This document shows, one piece after another, positions 11,786-20,510 of a stretch of 64,000 nt of DNA. Position 1 is the first letter of the stretch, and each line of letters opens with the position of its first letter. Below the pieces are notes generated by a model that did no database searches, was not told the DNA's origin, and was given only the letters and a program-made list of their open reading frames with translations. Source of the DNA: Diphasiastrum complanatum (taxonomy: Eukaryota > Streptophyta > Lycopodiopsida > Lycopodiales > Lycopodiaceae); NCBI GenBank assembly GCA_029204225.1, contig CM055097.1:34720804-34784803 (forward strand), in the 5' to 3' direction. A program made the position numbers and the translations under genes.

Positions 11786-12120
11786 TTAGAACTTTTGGTT
11801 CACATCCTTCACAAAGCAACGATCATGGGCAAATTCTACTTTCAACTTTTGATTAGTAATGACTCCAACAGAAAGTAGATTTTTCTTCAAACCTGGTACG
11901 TAAAGTACCTCCCTGATCATCCTGCTTTTGCCATCAGGTAGTTGGATTAAAACGGTGCCTATCCCCTTGATCTTGCACACCTCACCATTTGCTTGTGAAA
12001 CAGATGTTCCATTATCCAACACCTTCAAAATACTGAATCAATTCTTGTTACTTGTCATGTGTCTTGTGGCTCCCGAGTCAATATACCATGCTTGATCATC
12101 TTGATTAGATGACAATGCAG
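11786..12120 (-). pseudogene. Copia A aspartic protease, with internal stop
   Basis: The active-site phrase YIDSGATRHMT lies near 12,070 and is followed about six codons later by an in-frame TGA. The reading then resumes with GTVLIQLPDG, REVLYVPGLKKNLLSVG and further protease C-terminal sequence to 11,786. The family cleaves the Gag-Pol polyprotein. The stop splits the enzyme, so this copy is inactive without readthrough. Confidence 0.8.
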
Positions 12121-12149
12121 ATATGAAAATGTTAGAGTCTTCAATCTCA

Positions 12150-12985
12150 CCCTCATCGACAAGGTTACCTGCTTGTTTTGGTTTCCCCTTGCCTTGTTCC
12201 GCCAGGAATTTGTGACATTCACTCTTCCAATGGCCCTTTTTATCACAATGGAAGCACTTGTCTTTCTTCTTAGTTTTACTGGAAGATCCCTCATCCTCCT
12301 GAGACTTGGCAAATTGCTACTTAGACTTCTTCTTGCCCTTGCCCTTGCCATGTTTTTGGCATGTCACAAGTGCCTGATCGTCTGTATTTTGATGTCTAGC
12401 TTTCACCATTTCTCGTCGTTGCTCTTCCTGCATCAAGATTCCTGTGAGCTCGTCAAAGGTTGGCAATCTTTCTCTTGATGCTATTCCGCTCACAAACATC
12501 TGATATGGTTCTACAATGCTGCACAATGCATTGTGCACCAGCTCCACATCACGTATGAGCTCACCAATAGAATGCAGTTCATCTCTCATTGTCTTGATTC
12601 TGGTCATGTACGTCTGAATGTGCTCTCCTTGCTCCATGCAGGCACTATTCAACTTTGACTTCAGAAACATGATTCTTGACGGATTTGACGTCTTGAACTA
12701 TTCCTTTAGCACATACCATGTCTGTCTGGGTGTAACAGCATCACAAATGTGGGTAATGATGTGATCCTTCACTGACAAGTTAATGAAGGTCAAAGCTTTC
12801 CTCATCTTTTTCTCGAACACTTTGATATCTGCTTCATTTGGCAGCCTTCTCTCATCACCTGTGACGACTTCCCACACGTCTTTCTCCATCAGTATGTTTT
12901 TCATTTTGAATTTCCACACTGCATAGTTAGAAATCCCATCCAATTTGCTACTTTCACTCAAAATAGACTCTCCCATGTTTGCCAT
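12150..12985 (-). pseudogene. Copia A gag with zinc knuckle, frameshifted
   Basis: It begins MANMGESILSESSKLDG at 12,985, with the typical N-terminal gag phrase NYAVWKFKMKNIL. A frame change near 12,690 separates this from the central gag part (12,317-12,670, containing MRDELHSIGE), and another precedes the zinc knuckle CFHCDKKGHWKSEC near 12,250, which has the full C-x2-C-x4-H-x4-C spacing. Gag packages the element RNA into cytoplasmic particles. Confidence 0.8.
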
Positions 12986-14250
12986 CGCAAAACTGCTTGA
13001 AACTTCTGTCGTAGGCTAAAAACAGTATGTTGAGGCCAACAGTGATGTCAAAAGTTGAAAATAATGACCTACACTATTTCCCTTACCAGGCCACTCGCCG
13101 CTTTTCCACCAATTTGAAAGCCAAATCGGCGTCGCCTTCCGAAATGCACTCAGTCATCAACTCCCAGCAACGTGCCCAGTGGAATGGTGCAATCACTTCT
13201 GGCATACTCCGAACACTTTCTCTGCTGCAATCACTCTATTTTGTTGTAACATACTTGCAGGTACAGTCCGAGTGCCCTTCGTTTGGAGGTTATAGCCTTT
13301 TGTTTGGGTCAAAACGGGCAAAGGACCCAAAAATAGGGACTTTTCTAGTTTTTGAACTGTTTCTTCACCTTGAAAAAACTTCACTCTTCACTTGTGAAGG
13401 GACCCAACTCCAATTTCAGTATGAAAATTTTTAATGAAGTTGAAGGCTAAAGTGCACTTCACTTCTTCAAGACCCTCTTCAACAACCCTTCAGACTCCAT
13501 CCGAAGGTTGAATCTGATCCAACTGTGGATATCCCTTTTGGGTAGCACAATCTGAGTCGTCGATCTTGTAACTCCTCTATCCAACGGATCTAAGCAAGAG
13601 TCTTGTAGACATTGTCCACTTCGAAACGCTACGCTCTTACCCTGATTCCACGCGCGAACAATCCGCGACCTCCCTGTCTACAGTCGCGCCTCCCCACACT
13701 CGAATTTGCTTGATCTAACTCGCCTATGGATCAATTTAAGCATGATCTGAGGCCTGGAGCAGGGTCGTCCTACTAATTCCAAGTCTGTAGAGTGTTCACT
13801 CAAAAAATTCTGTGGAAAAACGGTGATTTTAGCTCAACTTGACAAAGTGGCTTTTTTCACCTTTTACAGCAAATCTGCTAGGTTAATTGTCTGGAGACAA
13901 ATCTCTGACATAAACCTCAGAATCTCTCCATGGCTGGTTGACAATGTGATTAGCTTCCTTCCTATCCTTATGGCATCCAAAACGGTGCTCAAACAGCGAA
14001 GAAATCATCAGTTATTATAAAAACCGTAACCCCAAACCCGGTTTCAATTTTCACCAGATTTTTCCCTATCTGATGTTATGCACAGGCTAATAATCCCTTT
14101 GTTGAGCTTAGCAAGCCTCTATAAACTAGAAACCGTGCACCAGTGCTTATCTTTCTGTCTTCAACCCGCCATAAACCCCGAACTCTCAGAAGATAGTTCT
14201 CCCGAAGCTCTCTTCAACGGTGATGTTGTACTTTGTACACTCCCTGTACG
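12986..14250 (-). other. 5' leader of Copia A
   Basis: About 1.26 kb between the primer-binding site and the gag start, long for a Copia leader. The ORFs within it on either strand show no recognised domain. No other structure was identified by eye. Confidence 0.55.
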
Positions 14251-14262
14251 GCTCTGATACCA
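14251..14262 (-). promoter_or_regulatory. Primer-binding site of Copia A
   Basis: Reading TGGTATCAGAGC on the minus strand, two bases after the 5' LTR. It is complementary to the 3' end of plant initiator-Met tRNA, which primes minus-strand DNA synthesis. Confidence 0.9.
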
Positions 14263-14264
14263 GC

Positions 14265-14533
14265 TTAGAATTTGCTTTGCACAGGAACACAGATCATGCT
14301 ACATAGTAAACAGACAGAAAACAATCTCCACAACAAGCTCACATAGCAACTGTATTTCTCAAAATGAAATTACACTGTACATATAGTTGTTCACTCATTC
14401 AACCCATGCATGACCCAGGTTGTCATTGGCGGGACGCGTGTCCCATCGACTTGCCTCGTGGCGAGGCCAACTGATCCTTATCCACTGATAGGACCCACAG
14501 TACAGTAACATAGTGATTCTACTTTAATTCTAA
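14265..14533 (-). repeat. 5' LTR of Copia A
   Basis: 269 bp, partner of 8524-8792. It is followed on the plus strand by CTGAC, also seen at 8515-8519 beside the other LTR. Confidence 0.9.
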
Positions 14534-14706
14534 CTGACCTAATTACCAAACTTGTTTTGAAAGTATGGGTCCCCCTATTTTGTAAGAATGACTTGGACCT
14601 CATCAAAATTATGATAAAAAATCACATAGCACAACATTTGTGGATAATTTTTAAAATATATAATCAAAGGGCCTTAAGCTTTTGCATGACGTTGTAGAAA
14701 ATTGAA

Positions 14707-14868
14707 TTGTGCATGTTAGAAGATGTTTACCATGGTAGAAGGCACATAGGCCTTACTACGTGTATGTTAGAAGATGTTTACCATGGTAGAAGGAGCATAG
14801 GCCTTAATACGTCCGGTTCAACTTTGGATAATGCAGTCTACGAGCTCATGCGACGGGCAAAGCTTGTA
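14707..14868 (+). pseudogene. Locus J1 exon-like segment, shared with J2
   Basis: The translated phrase HGRRSIGLNTSGSTLDNAVY and the following ELMRRAKLV match the minus-strand J2 copy at about 29,425-29,560. Similarity stops exactly at CTTGTAG, where this copy continues GTAAGAAAC, a good 5' splice donor, whereas J2 continues with more coding sequence. A 53-bp stretch (near 14,709-14,813) is tandemly doubled, repeating the LEDVYHGRR phrase. I do not recognise the protein. Element A separates this exon from its upstream segment at 8355-8519. Confidence 0.55.
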
Positions 14869-15249
14869 GGTAAGAAACAAAAGATTTCAATTGCCAAAGC
14901 TCTGCTAGCTTTCAACCCACGAAGAGAAAATGTTCGCGAATATTTCACAACACACGACACAAAATTGTTCGCGACAAAAAATCATTCGTGCTCCCCAAAG
15001 GACTAGTAGGATCAACCAAGTACCATGGAGTATACACATTTGATCTGATATTGTGACATCAGCAGAAGCGCTTTAGGAACGTGGCTGATTCGCCACTCTT
15101 GTAATCCATGATTAGTTATTGTGGGGTCGATGATCTTTCGTAGTATAGCCCTTCCGCCTGTCAACAAAAGCTATGCATAGATGCTACTTTTAGTTAAATT
15201 TCTACTTTCTCCCTTAACTCTACTCACCACTATGCTACTCCTCTTTAAC
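14869..15249. other. Intron-like or intergenic sequence after the J1 exon
   Basis: It begins with a splice-donor-like GTAAG. It contains two TTCGCGA motifs (near 14,932 and 14,971) like those in the LTR of Copia F near 51.5 kb, but the sequences do not align further. No coding similarity to J2. Confidence 0.35.
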
Positions 15250-15914
15250 TCTACTCCTCTACACTAACATTCATCATAGTTTGGGTGAAGGAAAGGGATA
15301 GAAAAGAAGAGGTTGAGAAGAGAAGAGAGGAAGAGAGAGAGATAGAGAGTGAGAGTGGAGGTTAGCTCAAATGCTCCTTATGCTTGCTAATGGAAAAGCA
15401 TTCACTATGGCAAACAATAAACATGGAAATAGAAAGCAATGGAAAACACAATCAAGAGCATTAGTAGTGAATAGCAAATGAGGATGCTTCTCTTCCAAAA
15501 ATGGTAGAGTTTCCTCCTTCTCATTAAGCATGGAAATAGTGTACAAATGGTTCTTTTTTATAAAATGGGGAAGGCCCTTGCCCCTCAATCTTATTGGCTA
15601 ATATTCACAATGATCCTAACCATTCATCTTGAACCCAACTTGATCCAAGGATCCACAAAAAATACATTAGAAATCACAAGATTCATGTGAGTCCCAATTT
15701 GGACCCAACTCTAAAAAGTGATCTCTAAGTTTAAAAATGACATTGGGCCTCTAGTTTTATTTTAATTACAAGGCCCAAGTCAAGTTTATTTTATTTACAA
15801 CTTCAATTGTGTGCTCATTGGGCCATGGGCTTATACACGCAGGATGCCATGCCCTCGCAACACATTTTATTGGAGGATTTATTTATTTACACTTTGTTGG
15901 CAATACCCCCAACA
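15250..15914 (-). mobile_element. LTR of family H, longest copy
   Basis: Minus-strand start TGTTGGGGGTATTGCC at 15,914, then CATGGCCCAATGAGCAC, then a segment with AGCCAATA, GGGCAAGGGCCTTCCCCA, GAAGGAGGAAACTCT and GAGAAGCATCCTC. The same order of blocks is found in the LTR starting at 62,255. The far boundary near 15,250, after a purine-rich GA stretch on the plus strand (15,300-15,360), is a guess. A Copia RNase H tail lies directly upstream of the LTR start, as expected for a 3' LTR. Confidence 0.6.
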
Positions 15915-16040
15915 GGACCCACGGCCTGAAGTAGTGCCGGTCCCTCGGCACTCTGTCGGTTTAGTAGAGCGTTCTCTTGGACCGGTTGAAGCTCCACCTC
16001 CTTTGCAATGACTCGCTCCCTCACAAAATGATGCTTGCTC
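15915..16040 (-). pseudogene. Copia RNase H tail ending at the H-type 3' LTR
   Basis: The minus strand reads YARSKHHFVRERVIAKEVEL, the conserved end of Copia RNase H. About 60 bases follow, reading CCGAGGGACCGGCACTACTT, then the LTR starts. Nearly the same bases precede the LTR at 62,255. The rest of pol is absent upstream. This is the only place in the window where an H-type LTR is joined to Copia coding sequence, so it suggests that the autonomous partner of family H is a Copia element. Confidence 0.6.
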
Positions 16041-17300
16041 CTAGCATAGTGCACCAATGGATAGTAGAACCCAAGAGAACCATGTATAAGCATGAAATGA
16101 AAAAGAGAAGAGAGAAGATCACTCTCTCCATGAATTACATCCTTTTATAACAGGTCCAAACCCTATTTGGCCACTTGGCTTTCCCACCAAAATGCTAACC
16201 CTACTAATTTTGGGTCTAGATTCAATGTACCCAACTTATTCAAATTGAATCTACTCAAACTCGCATTCTATCTTTCCCACACTTTCAAAAAGTGTTTATT
16301 CAAATGAGATTTAGACAAAAGCTTTTTATTTTTCATTGTAGTATAGTCTAGGCAAAGATAATTGAGTGCTAGATGCATTGTCTAGTGACAGTGTCAATAA
16401 TATCTCCATAATATTCAATGAAGAATTGACTTGCATGAAGGATATGGATATCACTCACATGGATTTCTTTGAAGTCTAGAAGTTAATACCAGGAGGTGAA
16501 ACTGGCAAGAGTTTACCAGTGAGGAATGGTAATTTTTTCATAAGAGTTGTGTGTGTATGTAGGGTCTCAAGATAATATTTTTGGAGGATTGCTCTAATTC
16601 GCTATTTGCATGCTATAGTGGGATTGCAATTACTTATGCATTTTTAAATCCATTTTTCTTTTGTCCTCAAATGAAGCTCACCACAAAAATGTACATCGTG
16701 GGCAATTGTCTAGTTTGACAAAAGGTAAAGTGAACCAAAAAAACAACACTCTAAAACTTTTAGCGGAAATTAAATCTCTTGCATGCCCAGGTCGGCACAT
16801 GGACATGATATCATATGGAAATTCTTGGAAAGATTTAGTAAACAATGTTTTATTGCTTGTTGAAACTAGTAAAAATCAGTTAAAGCAACCCATATTTTTG
16901 CTTTGCATGGTTACCCAAGGTAACATTATCAAACAAGGACACTAGACTCATCAACTAAACTTTTGTTTAATAACTTAAGTAAACCCTAGGTTTCTCCTCT
17001 TCATCCCATTCCCAAAAATTGGACAATTTAAGATAACGAATAATACCTACTAGGTATACCAGTCTAATGCTTATGAACAAAAAGTGTTAAAAAAATTATG
17101 AACCCATGATAAAATTTCTCTAAGCAGCAAATAATTCGTAGCCATAGTATTTGCGTTTCAGAGTAAGCATGTTTTGACTCCATGTTTTGACTTTCTTAAT
17201 GCTATCAGTCTCTCTTTATTCAATGCCTTAGTAAATAAATTTTTAATCATTGTTTTGGCATCAATCAAGATTAAGAGGGTTGTTTAGAAGTATTTTGAAC
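16041..17300. other. Intergenic stretch without a recognised gene
   Basis: A 94-codon plus-strand ORF at 16,661-16,945 has no recognised domain. The rest is AT-rich with no repeat partner found. Confidence 0.4.
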
Positions 17301-17326
17301 ACATTAGGTCCTTTTCCGCTCGCAGA

Positions 17327-17566
17327 TTGGATCCCTCCATATTTGAGCATTCAAAAGATAGTGTTAAAGATCAGCTGCCAGTGGCAAGATTGGATTTCCA
17401 TGCTGCAATGATGGGAGGCTCTTGGGAATCTCGATTCACAGCTTGGACAACCTCAAAGTGGATCGTCAAAGCCCATCGTTGTTTTTTGTCACACAACCTA
17501 GATTTTAACACTGCTTGCCGACTCGATTTCATGGAAAAGGTGCAATATCATTTAGTAAAGATTTGA
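17327..17566 (+). CDS. Small ORF of an H-type element, 79 codons
   Basis: The C-terminal half (WESRFTAWTTSKWIVKAH, then CRLDFMEKVQYHLVK) matches, at spaced positions, the 71-codon ORF at 62,003-62,218 (SNFQTWVDQFWLNGIHESF, then KRLEFMEEVTSYMIRK). The last part also matches a short minus-strand stretch near 47,105-47,160. In all three places the ORF ends 30-100 bases before an H-type LTR. The protein is basic and has no recognised domain, and its start is uncertain because the N-terminal 25 residues do not align. It is possibly the last remnant of an internal ORF of the element. Confidence 0.5.
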   Translation: MDPSIFEHSKDSVKDQLPVARLDFHAAMMGGSWESRFTAWTTSKWIVKAHRCFLSHNLDFNTACRLDFMEKVQYHLVKI

Positions 17567-17643
17567 CGTGATGCAAATAAAAGCCCACGGTAACTGCATC
17601 TTGCAGGTGTCGTAAGACCGCCACCAGTTTTGTTGGGAGATAC

Positions 17644-18430
17644 TGTTGGAGGGTTTGCAGATCCCAAGGCAATTCTAACCCTAGTTAATAAGTGAGAGGG
17701 ATTTGGCACTCTGCGTGTGTAAGTCCAACCCAATGATCACATAGTTATTTGATTATTAGAAAGTCAATAAAAAAAACTTTAGGTCTTTTTGCAAGACTTT
17801 TAATGTCGCAGGCCTAAATGTCAAGTTAGTGAATAAAGTTGGGACTCCCACCAAAATTGGTTCAAATTCAAATTCAAATTGGCTCCCTCCAATTTTGAAT
17901 GGTTCCCACTCTTTTTTGAGTTTGAATAGCTAGGGAGGTAGAAATGGGCCAATAGGATTTGGAGGCCAAGGTCCTCCTCTCTACTATAAATAGTGCCAAA
18001 CTCGAGTTTGGAAATCATGTTCAATCTTTTCTTCAATACAAGCAAATTGGTTCTCTTATGAAGTGGATGTGGAATGTCCTTTCTCTAACTCTTTTCCTCC
18101 ATCTCTCATGCTTTTATTGTGTTTGATAATTGTTGGATCTGAATATTATTGGGATTGCATGTTCTTATGCTTTTTGTGAGAGAGAAGGGGAGAGAGAGAG
18201 AGAGTAAGCTATCTTCATTGTGGATCATAGTATTAATGAATGCGTAGTGTTAATGCTTAGGGTTAATGGATGTTAGAGATTAGATGTGGATCTTCCATTC
18301 ATGTTGAAATCTGAGATATGTTATCGCTCTCATGGGAACGAACTTACGCGTGACAACTAACTTCATCTCCTTGATGCTAGGTTGCTTAGATCTTCGGTTG
18401 AGTATAGGCAAGGAAAGAAACCCACTACAA
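17644..18430 (+). mobile_element. LTR of family H, second subfamily
   Basis: It starts TGTTGGAGGGTTTGCAGATC just after CCGCCACCAGTTTTGTTGGG. The core GTAAGTCCAACCCAATGATC matches the other H LTRs, and the whole stretch aligns with the inverted copy at about 45,965-47,020, including ACTTCATCTCCTTGATGCT near 18,365. A GA tract lies near 18,190. The 3' boundary is not defined, and no second LTR was found upstream, so this is a solo or truncated 3' end. Confidence 0.6.
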
Positions 18431-18897
18431 TATCTTTCACTAGATTGAACAGTCGTCTGGTGTATTGCTGCACTGTCTCATTAGGAAACATCTGAAATGA
18501 AGCTAACTAGTATTGGACAAATTAAGCTCATTGAAAAGTTTCAATTAGTTGGTTTTATAACCATACGACTTGCTTATATTATGATTATAAGGCTTTTCTT
18601 TCTCATGCAGTTATGTTACTTCTAGGGCAAGTATTGTGGACTAGTTCAAAAGTAGGCTTGGATTCATACTCTAAGTGTTTATCTCCATTCTAGGATGCTA
18701 TTTTAAAATCTCATGATATACTTGACATTATAGTCTTGAGAAAATGTAAGTATCTGTTGACAATCCTGAATGGGAATACTTGTCATCGAAAAAAATCTTC
18801 CATACGAAGACTTATATTTGAAACTTATCCCTTGGGATGATTGTCTTCACGTAGTTCTTGTTTCAGCATCCTATGTTGTTTCAGGTGTGCAGCAGGT

Positions 18898-18941
18898 ATA
18901 ACCACACTAGGTATATTTGTTGCATCACCTAGTGTGGTTAT
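18898..18941. repeat. Perfect 15-bp inverted repeat (hairpin)
   Basis: ATAACCACACTAGGT at 18,898-18,912 is the exact reverse complement of 18,927-18,941, with a 14-base loop. It has no U-tract typical of a bacterial terminator and no flanking target duplication was noticed. Confidence 0.85.
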
Positions 18942-18968
18942 CTTGTTCTGTGGAACGGTTGGTGGGAT

Positions 18969-18994
18969 CACACACACACACACACACACACACA
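18969..18994. repeat. (CA)13 microsatellite
   Basis: Perfect CA array of 26 bp. Confidence 0.95.
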
Positions 18995-20179
18995 TCTAAT
19001 TAAGAAATGCTCTCATGATTTACTTGCTTGTTTCGGTCGCTATGATCACAATGAACGAATTGTCTTGAGTTCTTTTGATCAGACTTCGTACAACACTCTG
19101 AATGTTAACTATGAAAAAATTTGTGTGAACAGTCTTCTAATCCCCTCAATATGGTTGTTTCTACTAACAGGTATGAAGAGTTGAAGTGCCATGAAACGAT
19201 CATGAATTTACTACTCGTTGATGCTTAACTTTCATTAACGAGGTTTTCTTTGAAGTGTACTCTTTTTGTTTAAACCTTTGGTTATACTTTGACTATTTCT
19301 AATATAAATGGTATGATGGGTTTACTTATATGACTTGAATTAGACTTGTCTGTTAAAGTCTATATATACTTATTTGTGGACTGTACCAATTTGAAATTGA
19401 CAATGCAATAGACGTTTTCTAAGTTGTTACTTAGAAAAAGGGATGGTATTCCGATAGGCATTTTGAAAAGGGTAATGGCAGATAGTTTTGAACTCTACTA
19501 AAACTAGTCTGGATGTAACTGTCTACTTTAGTCGTACTTTTGTAAATATCTAGCAAATCAACACATAGAATGTAGAAATCTTGATCAACCTATGATCTAT
19601 CCTCAATCTAATCAATCTTGCCACTTCCTAAGATTGAAACACACTCTAATGAAGTTCAATAATCTCACAAAATAGAGATCTAATCAAAATTAGAGTTTTG
19701 ACAAAATCACAAAAAATTGAATATTTCAAATTCTACATGCAATTGCCAAAAACTTGATATAAAATCTTGTAGCAAAAAACTTGATTTTTCAGTAGAAGTC
19801 AATCTAGCATGCTCTAGCATCGATATCTCCTCCAAATCCTTGATGAATGTGGCTAATCCTTTCATAACTTGCAACACAAGATTTGATACCATGTGAAGAA
19901 TTTCATATCCAAATCCATAACCTGATCTTTGGTTACAAAGAGATCAATCCTACCAATATTGCCAATGTAGAAAATCAACCTCTACTTAATGAAAGAGATG
20001 AAAACTCAATAAGAATCTGATCAAACTTGTGCATTGCACCAATTACGAATGAAAAGATGATGAATGATGCTAGACAGAAATTATAGAGTAGTATCATGTA
20101 TGTGTGTTGCTTTCTACTCTTTTCTTATTTTAAACGAGTGCTCACAATTTCAGCTGAGATTTGTTTTTTGTAATTTCAG

Positions 20180-20510
20180 GGAACTATTGCAGAAGGTGCG
20201 CCTGTGGTACCCATATCTGCTCAGCTACAATATAATGTGGATGTTGCTTGTGAATACATTGTGAACAAAATTCCTATTCCTGAGCTCCTTCATTTACCTT
20301 TGTTCGAATTTCTTGTTTTGTTGTTACACTAATATTTTCAAGGACCATGCCATTATTTGTTGAACAGAATGAGCTACAATTTGGAGTTCGTGGGAGGCTG
20401 ATTGGTGTTGGAACTACCATTGATCGCATTTGACATGTGTTGACAGGCTAGTACTTGGTGAAGTGAGTGTCGTGCCTGATGTCTTTGTTGAGCTCGAGGT
20501 AGAAGTTGCT
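20180..20510 (+). pseudogene. eIF2 gamma (translation initiation factor 2 subunit 3) fragment
   Basis: A polypyrimidine tract and TTTCAG precede an exon reading [20 protein letters not shown] and continuing [15 protein letters not shown], which is characteristic of eukaryotic eIF2 gamma, the GTPase subunit that carries initiator Met-tRNA to the ribosome. After about 70 unrelated bases a second piece reads FVEQNELQFGVRGRLIGVGT, where the family has EQNELQFAVPGGLIGVGT. It then decays: frame changes and stops interrupt the segment that would read RADRLVGQVLGEVGSLPDVF. Roughly 80 residues normally found between the two pieces are missing. The retained splice acceptor argues for a genomic copy and not a processed transcript. 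It cannot encode a working factor. Confidence 0.85.

Larger units (their letters stand above)
8524..14533 (-). mobile_element. Copia LTR retrotransposon A (decayed)
   Basis: Two direct repeats of 269 bp flank a minus-strand gag-protease-integrase-RT-RNase H region in Copia order. Each LTR begins TTAGAATT and ends AATTCTAA, an 8-bp inverted pair that does not have the usual TG...CA. The LTRs are about 93% alike by eye, which suggests an older insertion. A primer-binding site lies beside the right (5') LTR and a purine tract (AAGAGAGAGAG on the minus strand) precedes the left (3') LTR. CTGAC occurs after the right LTR and four bases before the left LTR, a possible target duplication with imprecise ends. 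Gag and integrase are broken by frameshifts, while the RT half is open. Confidence 0.9.
18431..20179. other. Intergenic stretch with one hairpin and one microsatellite
   Basis: No gene recognised. The hairpin (18,898-18,941) and CA repeat (18,969-18,994) are listed separately. The short ORFs here carry no motif. Confidence 0.4.

Noticed and set aside
13027-13434. 135-codon plus-strand ORF in the leader of Copia A
   Set aside because: It lies antisense in an LTR-element leader and shows no domain, splice support or relative in the window.
16661-16945. 94-codon ORF as a host gene
   Set aside because: No recognised domain, no homologue in the window and no splice context; kept only as a mention in the intergenic entry.
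18898-18941. Hairpin as a transcription terminator
   Set aside because: No following T-tract, no gene upstream, and plant RNA polymerase II does not end at such hairpins.
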